From: an uncultured Lachnospiraceae bacterium
Lineage (GTDB): Bacteria > Bacillota > Clostridia > Lachnospirales > Lachnospiraceae
Length of the DNA stretch: 5,177 nucleotides
Assembly (NCBI GenBank): GCA_910577115.1
Contig: CAJTMC010000114.1
Span: forward strand, 1 to 5,177
Direction of reading: 5' to 3'
Shown here: positions 1 to 5,094 of the stretch, piece by piece
How positions within the stretch are numbered: the stretch's first letter is position 1
Layout of the letters: each line of letters begins with the position of its first letter
The notes under the pieces: model-generated
Told to the model about the DNA's origin: nothing
The model's input: the letters and a program-made list of their open reading frames with translations, nothing else
Databases searched by the model: none
Made by a program: the position numbers and the translations under genes

Positions 1-144
1 CGGTCATACAGACATCTTTCTTTATGAAGGAGATTCCACAATGCCGTTCTGCGTATTCCACTGGTGCAGTTTTGCGCCCGGATTTGAAAATATTTACTTA
101 TTTTTGCCGGAGCTTTAAATGCGTGGAAAAATAAAGGAATATCC

Positions 145-174
145 TTTACAAACCCTCTCCCAATATATTACAAT
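145..174 (+). promoter_or_regulatory. Probable sigma-A promoter of glnS
   Basis: A -35 box TTTACA (145-150) lies 18 bases before a -10 box TACAAT (169-174). Each matches the consensus at five of six positions. Transcription would start near 181, giving a leader of roughly 55-60 bases before the ATG at 238. That is too short for a T-box riboswitch, and no T-box TGGNACCGCG-like sequence is visible, so amino-acid control by a T-box is not supported. Assigned from sequence match only. Confidence 0.55.
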
Positions 175-237
175 AAGAGATATTGTGACAGAAGTATCGG
201 AAATGAGGAGATTGTGAAAGGAGCACAGAGTAGAAAA

Positions 238-1941
238 ATGAGCGAACTGGAAAATAATAAGAACGAAGCGGCGGAAGGGGAAAAGGAAGTCGTTTCAAGA
301 AATTTTATTGAGCAGATCATTGACAAGGACCTTGCGGAAGGAGTGTGTGATACGGTGCATACCCGTTTCCCGCCGGAGCCGAACGGATATCTTCATATCG
401 GACATGCGAAGGCGATTTTGGTAAATTACAATCTGGCAAAGCAGTACGGCGGAAAGTTTAACATGCGTTTTGACGACACCAATCCGACAAAGGAGGATAT
501 TGAGTTTGTTGAGTCTATCAAGGCGGACGTGGCATGGCTTGGCGCGGACTGGGAGGACAGGCTGTTTTTTGCGTCAAATTATTTTGAGCAGATGTATGAG
601 GGCGCTGTGAAGCTGATTCAAAAGGGAAAGGCTTATGTGTCAGACCTTTCTGCGGAGGAAATCAAAGCGTACCGCGGTTCGTTTACCGAACCCGGAAAAG
701 ATGATCCTTCGGCTTCGCGTTCCGTAGAGGAGAATTTGCAGCTTTTTGAGGATATGAAGAACGGAAAATATGCGGACGGCGAGAAGGTGCTGCGTGCCCG
801 GATTGATATGAGTTCGCCCAATATTAATATGAGAGATCCCGTTATTTATCGTGTGGCGCATATGACGCACCACAACACAGGCGATAAGTGGTGTATTTAT
901 CCGATGTACGATTTTGCACATCCGATTGAGGACGCGATTGAGGGGATTACACATTCGATTTGTACGCTGGAATTTGAGGATCACAGACCGCTCTATGATT
1001 GGGTGGTACGCGAGTTAGAATACCCTAACCCGCCGAAGCAGATTGAGCAGGCAAAGATGTATCTCACAAATGTGGTGACCGGAAAGCGGTATATCAAGAA
1101 GCTTGTGCAGGACGGCATCGTGGACGGCTGGGACGATCCGCGGCTTGTGTCGATTGCGGCGCTGAGAAGGCGCGGATTTACGCCGGAGTCTATTCAGCGT
1201 TTTGTGGAGCTTTGCGGCGTGAGCAAGGCAAATTCGTCTACGGATTATGCGATGCTGGAGTATTGCATCCGGGAGGATTTGAAGCTGAAAAAGCCCAGAA
1301 TGATGGCGGCGCTTGATCCGATTAAGCTTGTGATTGACAATTATCCCGAGGGAGAGGTGGAATACCTTGAGGTGCCGAACAATTTGGAAAATGAGTCGCT
1401 TGGCACAAGGCATGTTCCGTTCTGTCGGGAGCTTTATATTGACCGCGATGATTTTATGGAGGAACCGCCCAAGAAGTATTTCCGTCTTTTCCCGGGGAAT
1501 GAGGTGCGCCTTATGAGTGCGTATTTTGTCAAGTGTGAGAGCTTTGAGAAGGATGAAAACGGAAACGTGACGGTTGTGCATTGTACGTACGATCCGGAAA
1601 CAAAGCAGGGCAGCGGATTTACGGGCAGAAAAGTAAAGGGAACGATTCACTGGGTGCCGGCGCCTTTCGCGGTGAAGGCAGAAGTAAGGCTGTATGAAAA
1701 CCTGATTGACGAGGAAAAGGGTGTGTATAATGAGGACGGCTCTTTGAATTTGAATCCCAATTCGCTCACTGTTTTAAAAGAGTGTTATGTGGAGCCTGCG
1801 CTGAAAGATGCGAAGGCGTATGACAGTTTTCAGTTTGTAAGGCAGGGATTTTTTAATGTGGACTGCCATGATTCCAAGCCGGACGCACTTGTATTTAACA
1901 GGATTGTGTCGCTGAAAAGCTCGTTTGTTTTGCCGAAATAA
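238..1941 (+). CDS. glnS: Glutaminyl-tRNA synthetase (class I)
   Basis: This cytosolic enzyme charges tRNA-Gln with glutamine using ATP. It is 567 residues from the ATG at 238, close to the roughly 554 of the E. coli enzyme. The class I signature FPPEPNGYLHIGHAK spans residues 44-58, with HIGH at 53-56. Arg43 (in TRF) matches the E. coli Arg30 that helps recognise glutamine. RFDDTNP follows at 77-83, and WCIYPMYDF (218-226) and GITHSICTLEF (236-246) are typical of GlnRS. WDDPR (298-302) and LRRRGF continue the catalytic core, and a complete anticodon-binding beta-barrel half follows from about residue 345. The KMSKS loop reads VVTGKR (279-284), so the catalytic Lys283 is kept while the usual Met-Ser is Thr-Gly. 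An in-frame GTG at 214 would add eight residues, but its GAGGAG ends only three bases upstream. AAAGGAG at 217-223 serves the ATG at 238, with a rather long 14-base spacing, so the start is moderately certain. Having GlnRS means this bacterium need not rely only on the GatCAB route for Gln-tRNA. Confidence 0.95.
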   Translation: MSELENNKNEAAEGEKEVVSRNFIEQIIDKDLAEGVCDTVHTRFPPEPNGYLHIGHAKAILVNYNLAKQYGGKFNMRFDDTNPTKEDIEFVESIKADVAWLGADWEDRLFFASNYFEQMYEGAVKLIQKGKAYVSDLSAEEIKAYRGSFTEPGKDDPSASRSVEENLQLFEDMKNGKYADGEKVLRARIDMSSPNINMRDPVIYRVAHMTHHNTGDKWCIYPMYDFAHPIEDAIEGITHSICTLEFEDHRPLYDWVVRELEYPNPPKQIEQAKMYLTNVVTGKRYIKKLVQDGIVDGWDDPRLVSIAALRRRGFTPESIQRFVELCGVSKANSSTDYAMLEYCIREDLKLKKPRMMAALDPIKLVIDNYPEGEVEYLEVPNNLENESLGTRHVPFCRELYIDRDDFMEEPPKKYFRLFPGNEVRLMSAYFVKCESFEKDENGNVTVVHCTYDPETKQGSGFTGRKVKGTIHWVPAPFAVKAEVRLYENLIDEEKGVYNEDGSLNLNPNSLTVLKECYVEPALKDAKAYDSFQFVRQGFFNVDCHDSKPDALVFNRIVSLKSSFVLPK

Positions 1942-1956
1942 GCAGGTCGAAAAATT

Positions 1957-2016
1957 CACACGAACTTCTGGCTGCGTGCTTTGGGGACGCAAATCAGAAT
2001 GTGTGCGTTTTCGTTT
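1957..2016 (+). terminator. Three-tier hairpin after glnS, possible terminator
   Basis: Three nested 5-bp stems stack in order: CACAC (1957-1961) with GTGTG (2001-2005), TTCTG (1966-1970) with CAGAA (1995-1999), and TGCGT (1973-1977) with ACGCA (1987-1991). Small internal loops separate them and the apical loop is GCTTTGGGG. The T-rich stretch CGTTTTCGTTT (2006-2016) follows directly, as in an intrinsic terminator, although cytosines and guanine interrupt it. I see no good promoter between this element and the HAD gene, so it may be a leaky terminator letting glnS transcripts reach the HAD gene. Confidence 0.4.
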
Positions 2017-2045
2017 CACATGAATTATGAAAGGTTAAAGAAAAC

Positions 2046-2699
2046 ATGAAGTATAAATGTCTGATACTGGATCACGATGATACGGTGGTGAACAGCACTG
2101 CAACCATTCATCACCCCGCATTTTTGGAGGCGCTTAAAGTCATGCGTCCCGGTGTGACAATATCCCTTGAGGACTATTTCCGCGAAAATTTTCATCCGGG
2201 TTTTACCGAATATTGTACGGAAAAACTCGGCATGACGGATGAGGAGATGGAGCAGGAGGTAGCGCTTTGGCGAAATTACGTGGAAAAGCATGTTCCGAAT
2301 GTATACGACGGAATGAAAGAAATCATTGAACGGCAGAAGGCAGAAGGCGGTATTGTCTGTGTTGTTTCGCATTCCTATGATTTTAACATAAAGCGGGACT
2401 ATGCGGCGAACAATTTGCCTCAGCCGGATTTGATTTTTGGCTGGGAGTGCCCGCCTGAGTTTAGAAAACCAAGCACGTATGCGTTGGAGCAGATTGCGAA
2501 ACGGTATGATTTAGAGCCTTCGGATATGGTTATGGTGGACGATTTGAAGCCGGGATATGATATGGCGCGGGCATATGGTGCGTTTTTTGTGGGAGCAGGC
2601 TGGGCAAACGATGTTTTGGAAATTCGGGAATTTATGAAGAAGAACAGCGATGTGTACTTTACGAAAGTGGAGGAGCTGGCGCGCTTTTTGTTTGATTAG
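2046..2699 (+). CDS. HAD-superfamily hydrolase (phosphatase-like, subfamily IA type)
   Basis: A 217-residue cytosolic protein with all four HAD motifs. Motif I is LDHDDT (residues 8-13), with Asp9 the expected nucleophile and Asp11 the general acid/base. Motif II is VVSHS, with Ser108. Motif III is Lys141 in FRKPS. Motif IV is the acidic pair Asp165-Asp166 in MVMVDDLKPG. Between motifs I and II lies a helical insert of about 70-90 residues, as expected for a C1 cap, so it resembles phosphoglycolate phosphatase or pyrophosphatase-like members that act on small phosphorylated metabolites. The glycine usual after the second Asp (DxDGT) is Asp12 here. The substrate cannot be read from sequence. 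AAAGG at 2030-2034 lies 11 bases before the ATG. The gene follows glnS by 104 bases in the same direction, has no clear promoter of its own, and ends at a strong shared terminator. Family assignment is firm; specific function is not. Confidence 0.85.
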   Translation: MKYKCLILDHDDTVVNSTATIHHPAFLEALKVMRPGVTISLEDYFRENFHPGFTEYCTEKLGMTDEEMEQEVALWRNYVEKHVPNVYDGMKEIIERQKAEGGIVCVVSHSYDFNIKRDYAANNLPQPDLIFGWECPPEFRKPSTYALEQIAKRYDLEPSDMVMVDDLKPGYDMARAYGAFFVGAGWANDVLEIREFMKKNSDVYFTKVEELARFLFD

Positions 2700-2716
2700 G
2701 CAGATATAAAGGATAT

Positions 2717-2773
2717 AAAAAACGAATGTTATTTATGTTATGCATAGAAACATAAATAACATTCGTTTTTTTT
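2717..2773. terminator. Bidirectional intrinsic terminator between convergent genes
   Basis: A perfect 23-bp inverted repeat (2717-2739 with 2749-2771) encloses a 9-base loop ATGCATAGA. The right arm ends in eight T (2766-2773) and the left arm begins with six A (2717-2722), so the hairpin has a U-tail whichever strand is transcribed. It starts 18 bases after the HAD stop and lies 22 bases beyond the stop of the minus-strand gene, so it should end both transcripts. Confidence 0.9.
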
Positions 2774-2795
2774 GCGCCTTGTCATCTTTCAAAAT

Positions 2796-3287
2796 TTAAG
2801 AATCTTCTGAGTCGTCAAAAAATTCTTCTGTTTCAGCTGTGTTCTCAGAAGCCTTTGCGGTGTCCGCGTCAGAGTATGCAGCAGATGATGAGCTGCTCAT
2901 ATCCATTTCCGTATATTCGGTTTCAACAGGAGTGGAAGGTGCGATTCTGTCGCTTATCATTTCCTTTGCTTTATCAAGCTTTTCCGGTACGTTGAGCTGT
3001 TCAAGCTTTTCTTTTGTTTTATCAATTGTCTCTATGACCTTTTCACCAATCATTTCTTTGGCATTATCAAGGTCAATGGGAATGTGTGGGCGGACTTTTG
3101 CATTGTTATTTGCGGAATCATCAAAGAAGTCATCGTCCAAATCCTCATCAAAATCGTCGAAATCATCAAAGTCATCGAAATCTTCAGCCGGAACGGCATT
3201 CTTTTTTTGAAGATAATAGTAGGTTCCTGCAGCAGCGGCTCCTGCCAGCGCACCAAACAGTGCGAGCTTGCCTAGTTTTTTTGCCAT
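2796..3287 (-). CDS. Membrane-anchored acidic repeat protein of unknown function
   Basis: I do not recognise a named family, though the architecture recalls YtxH-like small proteins. It has 163 residues from the chosen start. Lys3-Lys4 and Lys7 precede a hydrophobic, Ala/Gly-rich segment (about residues 8-26) that ends in YYYLQKK, consistent with an N-terminal membrane anchor or uncleaved signal. Next comes a strongly acidic run (35-57) built on DFD triplets. A charged, probably helical part follows (72-116), in which LDNAKEMIGEKV (73-84) is echoed by LDKAKEMISDRI (104-115). The tail is rich in Ser, Ala and Glu, with five serines in a row at 131-135, and ends in EEFFDDSEDS. FFDDS occurs at both 54-58 and 156-160. 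The start is fixed by AAAGGAG eight bases before this ATG; an upstream in-frame ATG at 3344 would add 19 residues but lacks such a site. The gene stands alone, convergent with the HAD gene and divergent from the TetR gene. Topology is ambiguous because Lys pairs flank both ends of the hydrophobic segment. Confidence 0.8.
   Translation of the reverse strand: MAKKLGKLALFGALAGAAAAGTYYYLQKKNAVPAEDFDDFDDFDDFDEDLDDDFFDDSANNNAKVRPHIPIDLDNAKEMIGEKVIETIDKTKEKLEQLNVPEKLDKAKEMISDRIAPSTPVETEYTEMDMSSSSSAAYSDADTAKASENTAETEEFFDDSEDS
3145..3180 (-). repeat. Four tandem 9-bp units encoding DFD repeats
   Basis: On the plus strand the units are TCATCAAAA, TCGTCGAAA, TCATCAAAG and TCATCGAAA. Read on the minus strand, each gives an Asp-Phe-Asp-type triplet inside the acidic protein. 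A diverged unit, TCTTCAGCC, follows at 3181-3189. The period is a multiple of three, so gain or loss of a unit would keep the frame. Confidence 0.75.
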
Positions 3288-3295
3288 TGGTAATT

Positions 3296-3302
3296 CTCCT
3301 TT
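3296..3302 (-). promoter_or_regulatory. Ribosome binding site fixing the acidic-protein start
   Basis: The minus strand reads AAAGGAG here, eight bases before the ATG at 3287-3285. This is near-ideal spacing and supports the 163-residue form over the longer 182-residue reading frame. Confidence 0.8.
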
Positions 3303-3384
3303 CATGTTGCAGTTGTGTATCGGATGCATATGAGCATGAAGCAAGGAATATGTCCATGTATATACGATTCCATTTTAATACTAT

Positions 3385-3413
3385 TTTATGGAAAATAAAA
3401 GAGATTATGTAAA
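3385..3413 (-). promoter_or_regulatory. Possible promoter for the acidic-protein gene
   Basis: On the minus strand TTTACA (3413-3408) and CATAAA (3390-3385) are separated by 17 bases. The -35 box matches at five of six positions and the -10 at four. Transcription would begin near 3378, leaving about 90 bases of leader. The region is AT-rich, so chance matches are likely. Confidence 0.3.
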
Positions 3414-3525
3414 AAAACTTTTTTATTAGATCTATATTTTACAGGAACATACTATTTATCGTCAGAGTGTTCCGATCAACAATAAATCTCTTTCATTCTT
3501 TGGTATAACAATAGAAAAATCGTTC

Positions 3526-3554
3526 TTGAAACCTATGCAGGAGTATGCTAAGAT
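3526..3554 (+). promoter_or_regulatory. Promoter of the TetR-family gene
   Basis: TTGAAA (3526-3531) lies 17 bases before TAAGAT (3549-3554). The -10 is preceded by TGC, giving an extended -10 TGN motif. Transcription would start near 3561, leaving about 42 bases of leader with a good ribosome binding site. A second TATAAT with an upstream TGG lies at 3581-3589, but it would start transcription inside the ribosome binding site, so it is a poorer candidate. Confidence 0.5.
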
Positions 3555-3565
3555 ATGTATTAATC

Positions 3566-3578
3566 GACCGAAAAAGTC
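3566..3578. promoter_or_regulatory. Possible operator at the tetR transcription start
   Basis: A short interrupted inverted repeat GAC-N7-GTC (GACCGAAAAAGTC) sits a few bases after the predicted start of the TetR transcript, where an autorepressor could bind. Only three base pairs per arm are symmetric, so this is a guess from position. Confidence 0.2.
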
Positions 3579-3592
3579 AATGGTATAATAAT

Positions 3593-3598
3593 GGAGGT
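3593..3598 (+). promoter_or_regulatory. Ribosome binding site deciding the TetR start
   Basis: GGAGGT overlaps the first possible ATG (3591) and lies just upstream of the second ATG (3603). Five bases separate GGAGG from the second ATG. Nothing like a ribosome binding site precedes 3591, so translation should begin at 3603. Confidence 0.75.
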
Positions 3599-3602
3599 TT
3601 CA

Positions 3603-4238
3603 ATGAACGAAAAATTTTTTGATCTTGCGAGAGAAAAGCAGGATAGAATGATAAACGGAGCAATTGAGGTATTTGCAAAAAATGGATACAAGCATGCCGC
3701 CACAGATGACATGGTGAAGGCTGTCGGCGTGAGTAAAGGGCTTTGGTTTCATTATTTTGGCTCCAAGGAAGGCATTTATGTTTTTGTGTATGATTACAGT
3801 GTAAAATACACGTTGCTTGAACTCTCCGCGGTGGTTGATGAGAGTGTGACCGATTATTTTGAGATGGTGCGCCAAATTGAGCAGGCAAAGGCGCGGGTGA
3901 GAAAAAGTTATCCTTATATGTCGGATTTTTTAAAGGCGGCTGAGCATGAAACCGATGAGGCAATTATGCAAAAGACAGCGGAAGTGAGGCAGATTTATCG
4001 GGAACGCATGAACGGTCTTTTAAAAGGCGCGGAAATTGAGGGGATATCCGACAGGACAAGGCGCGAGCGTATCAAAAAAATATTGGAGCATAGCCTTGAA
4101 GGAATGATACGGGAAAAGCGGGGCGCGGATCCGGACGCTGTTTATCGGGAAGTAAAAGCATATATTGATTTGATACGCAATATGTCGCAGGGACTGATTG
4201 GTCAGACAAAGAATGAGCCGATAGCTTCTATTATATAA
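3603..4238 (+). CDS. TetR/AcrR-family transcriptional regulator
   Basis: A 211-residue DNA-binding regulator, the usual size for TetR/AcrR proteins, which act as dimers and usually repress by binding operators until a ligand releases them. The N-terminal domain (about residues 9-60) has the family pattern: RMINGAIEVFAKNGY (15-29), then the helix-turn-helix with TDDMVKAVGVSKG (34-46) and the recognition-helix end LWFHYFGSKEGIY (47-59). The rest is a divergent, helical ligand-binding and dimerisation domain with many charged residues (for example REKRGADPDAVYREV), so the inducer cannot be predicted. The start at 3603 is chosen from the ribosome binding site; a start at 3591 would add MEVS. The gene runs divergently from the acidic-protein gene and 54 bases ahead of the shortened 2H-phosphoesterase gene in the same direction. 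Autoregulation and control of a neighbour are plausible but unproved. No transporter or efflux gene, the usual target, is inside the window. Confidence 0.9.
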   Translation: MNEKFFDLAREKQDRMINGAIEVFAKNGYKHAATDDMVKAVGVSKGLWFHYFGSKEGIYVFVYDYSVKYTLLELSAVVDESVTDYFEMVRQIEQAKARVRKSYPYMSDFLKAAEHETDEAIMQKTAEVRQIYRERMNGLLKGAEIEGISDRTRRERIKKILEHSLEGMIREKRGADPDAVYREVKAYIDLIRNMSQGLIGQTKNEPIASII

Positions 4239-4292
4239 TATATGGCATATAAATAACAGCGCAAATTATGTGATGAAAGATGAAGGTGAAAC

Positions 4293-4661
4293 ATGTATTT
4301 GGTATCGGCATATTTTGACCAAAGAGCGGAGAAAATCATGCAGCGCTTCATTGAGCGGATTGCAGGAAGAACTGGCAATTCGTTTATGACGGATAATCAT
4401 GTGCCGCCGCATCTGACCATATCGTCTGTGGAAGCAAGGAGCGCAGAAGCACTGCTTTCACATGCAGAGAATCTGCGGGGACAGTTATCACAGGGAGCAG
4501 TTTATTTTGTGTCGGCGGGTGTCTCCTTCCCAGGCAGATACGGACATGGAAAGCCTGCAAAGTCCGTAAACACGGCACTTTCGGCACTACATAGCTTTCA
4601 GAGTTACATTATTTCCGTGTTCGTATATTGGCAAAACGGTAAAAATTTAATGGATAAATGA
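4293..4661 (+). CDS. Shortened 2H-phosphoesterase / 2'-5' RNA ligase-like protein, probably decaying
   Basis: Intact 2H proteins (2'-5' RNA ligase, cyclic phosphodiesterase and relatives) have about 170-190 residues and two HxT/S motifs that together form the active site on RNA or cyclic phosphate ends. Here the first half is typical. It has MYLVSAYFD (1-9), an amphipathic helix, GNSFM (28-32), then VPPHLTIS (37-44) with the first motif His40-Leu41-Thr42, and the helix and strand up to VSFPG (77-81). After that similarity fades, and the protein stops at 122 residues without a second HxT motif. In the +1 frame around 4615-4641, PCSYIGKTV looks faintly like a decayed P-H-T-T-I-G-K region, which would fit loss by frameshift plus deletion. 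GAAGGTGA at 4282-4289 lies just before the ATG, so translation may still occur. It follows the TetR gene by 54 bases and may share its transcript. The family call for the first half is fairly good; an enzymatic role for this product is doubtful. Confidence 0.65.
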   Translation: MYLVSAYFDQRAEKIMQRFIERIAGRTGNSFMTDNHVPPHLTISSVEARSAEALLSHAENLRGQLSQGAVYFVSAGVSFPGRYGHGKPAKSVNTALSALHSFQSYIISVFVYWQNGKNLMDK

Positions 4662-4671
4662 TAAAACGGTA

Positions 4672-4700
4672 GAGGGACTGTTTCAGCAGTCCTTTTTCTC
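4672..4700 (+). terminator. Intrinsic terminator after the 2H-like gene
   Basis: GGACTG (4675-4680) and CAGTCC (4687-4692) form a perfect 6-bp stem around the loop TTTCAG. The stem can be extended outward by G-T and A-T pairs. TTTTT (4693-4697) and TCTC follow. It begins about 13 bases after the TGA at 4659-4661. Confidence 0.8.
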
Positions 4701-4910
4701 ATGTCCTACGATTTCAAAATTCATTTCTTTACATTTCATATATCACAGATATTTTTATAGCGCTTCAGAAAATAATAAGTTGGAAAACGGGAAAATCAGT
4801 AGAGTTAATATGCTTACACGGTGGTTTGCGTTTGTGTCGCCTTGCGGGGCATCCTTCTTTCGGTTTGGAAGAAGGGGGAATTTAGGAAATAGCATTTGAA
4901 AAATTGAAGA
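4701..4910. other. Gene-free stretch with one GC hairpin
   Basis: I see no gene with a ribosome binding site here on either strand. The left part (4701-4810) is AT-rich. The right part holds a 9-bp stem with one G-T pair (4853-4861 with 4867-4875, loop GGTTT). No T-run follows it on either strand, so it does not look like a terminator. Short ORFs of 19 to 46 codons occur but lack start signals. Confidence 0.4.
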
Positions 4911-4939
4911 TTGACATATCAACACAACTATAGTATTAT
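4911..4939 (+). promoter_or_regulatory. Strong sigma-A promoter of the leader/sORF unit
   Basis: A consensus -35 box TTGACA (4911-4916) lies exactly 17 bases before TATTAT (4934-4939), which matches the -10 consensus at five of six positions. This is the best promoter in the window. Transcription should start near 4946, about 34 bases before the small ORF. Confidence 0.75.
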
Positions 4940-4979
4940 AACTGAGGTGTAATTATTTACCAAAGTAAGGAGAAGTGGT

Positions 4980-5069
4980 ATGAATTTCTATTTAACGAAC
5001 CAACCTAAAAAGAAACCGGACTCTGTACAATCCATTCCGATGAAACATTGTGCAGAGTATAGCGTATAG
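4980..5069 (+). CDS. 29-residue small ORF, candidate leader peptide
   Basis: The ORF has ATG at 4980 and TAG at 5067-5069. TAAGGAG (4966-4972) sits seven bases before the ATG, an ideal site, and a strong promoter lies just upstream, so translation is likely. The peptide begins MNFYLTNQPKKKPDSVQ, has three consecutive Lys followed by Pro-Asp, a single Cys near the end (KHCAEYSV), no membrane segment and no signal peptide. I do not recognise it. Its second half overlaps two alternative RNA helices, and a terminator follows 33 bases after the stop. This is how translated leaders that attenuate a downstream gene are built (as seen upstream of some antibiotic-resistance or stress genes). Alternatives are a genuine small protein, or a chance ORF inside a structured RNA. 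Confidence 0.55.
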   Translation: MNFYLTNQPKKKPDSVQSIPMKHCAEYSV

Positions 5070-5094
5070 ATAACGCATTTGGATTTCATCGGAA
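5021..5094 (+). other. Overlapping RNA helices (switch or pseudoknot)
   Basis: Helix 1 pairs CTCTGTACAAT (5021-5031) with ATTGTGCAGAG (5047-5057): eleven pairs including one U-G, with a 15-base loop. Helix 2 pairs TTCCGATGAAA (5035-5045), which lies in that loop, with TTTCATCGGAA (5084-5094): eleven perfect pairs. They must either exclude each other or form an H-type pseudoknot. A small GCGT/ACGC stem (5062-5065 with 5073-5076) lies between. The right arm of helix 2 overlaps the base of the terminator stem at 5090-5094. Confidence 0.6.

Noticed and set aside
2..118. Open frame running in from the left edge and ending in TAA at 116-118, which could be the 3' end of an upstream gene
   Set aside because: A neighbouring frame (3-143) is equally open, neither peptide resembles a family I know, and 38 codons open by chance is not rare. 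Left unannotated.
214..237. GTG at 214 as the glnS start
   Set aside because: The GAGGAG before it is only three bases away, and the added residues are not family-like; ATG at 238 fits better.
119..237. T-box riboswitch in front of glnS
   Set aside because: No T-box consensus or terminator/antiterminator pair, and the predicted leader is only about 57 bases.
1015..1650. Long 211-codon ORF on the minus strand inside glnS
   Set aside because: It lies wholly antisense to a well-conserved gene and its translation has no family features; it is a shadow frame.
2839..3210. 123-codon plus-strand ORF opposite the acidic protein, rich in Ser and Phe
   Set aside because: It mirrors the repetitive codons of the minus-strand gene and has no ribosome binding site.
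3288..3344. Upstream ATG (3344) adding 19 residues to the acidic protein
   Set aside because: AAAGGAG lies inside this extension and is perfectly spaced for the ATG at 3287, and the extension would put a His-rich peptide before a natural KK-hydrophobic anchor.
4755..4895. 46-codon minus-strand ORF in the gap after the 2H-like gene
   Set aside because: No Shine-Dalgarno sequence before its ATG and no recognisable protein features.
4810..4899. 29-codon plus-strand ORF beginning MLTRWFAF
   Set aside because: Only a weak AGAG upstream, an unremarkable composition, and it spans a hairpin; likely chance.
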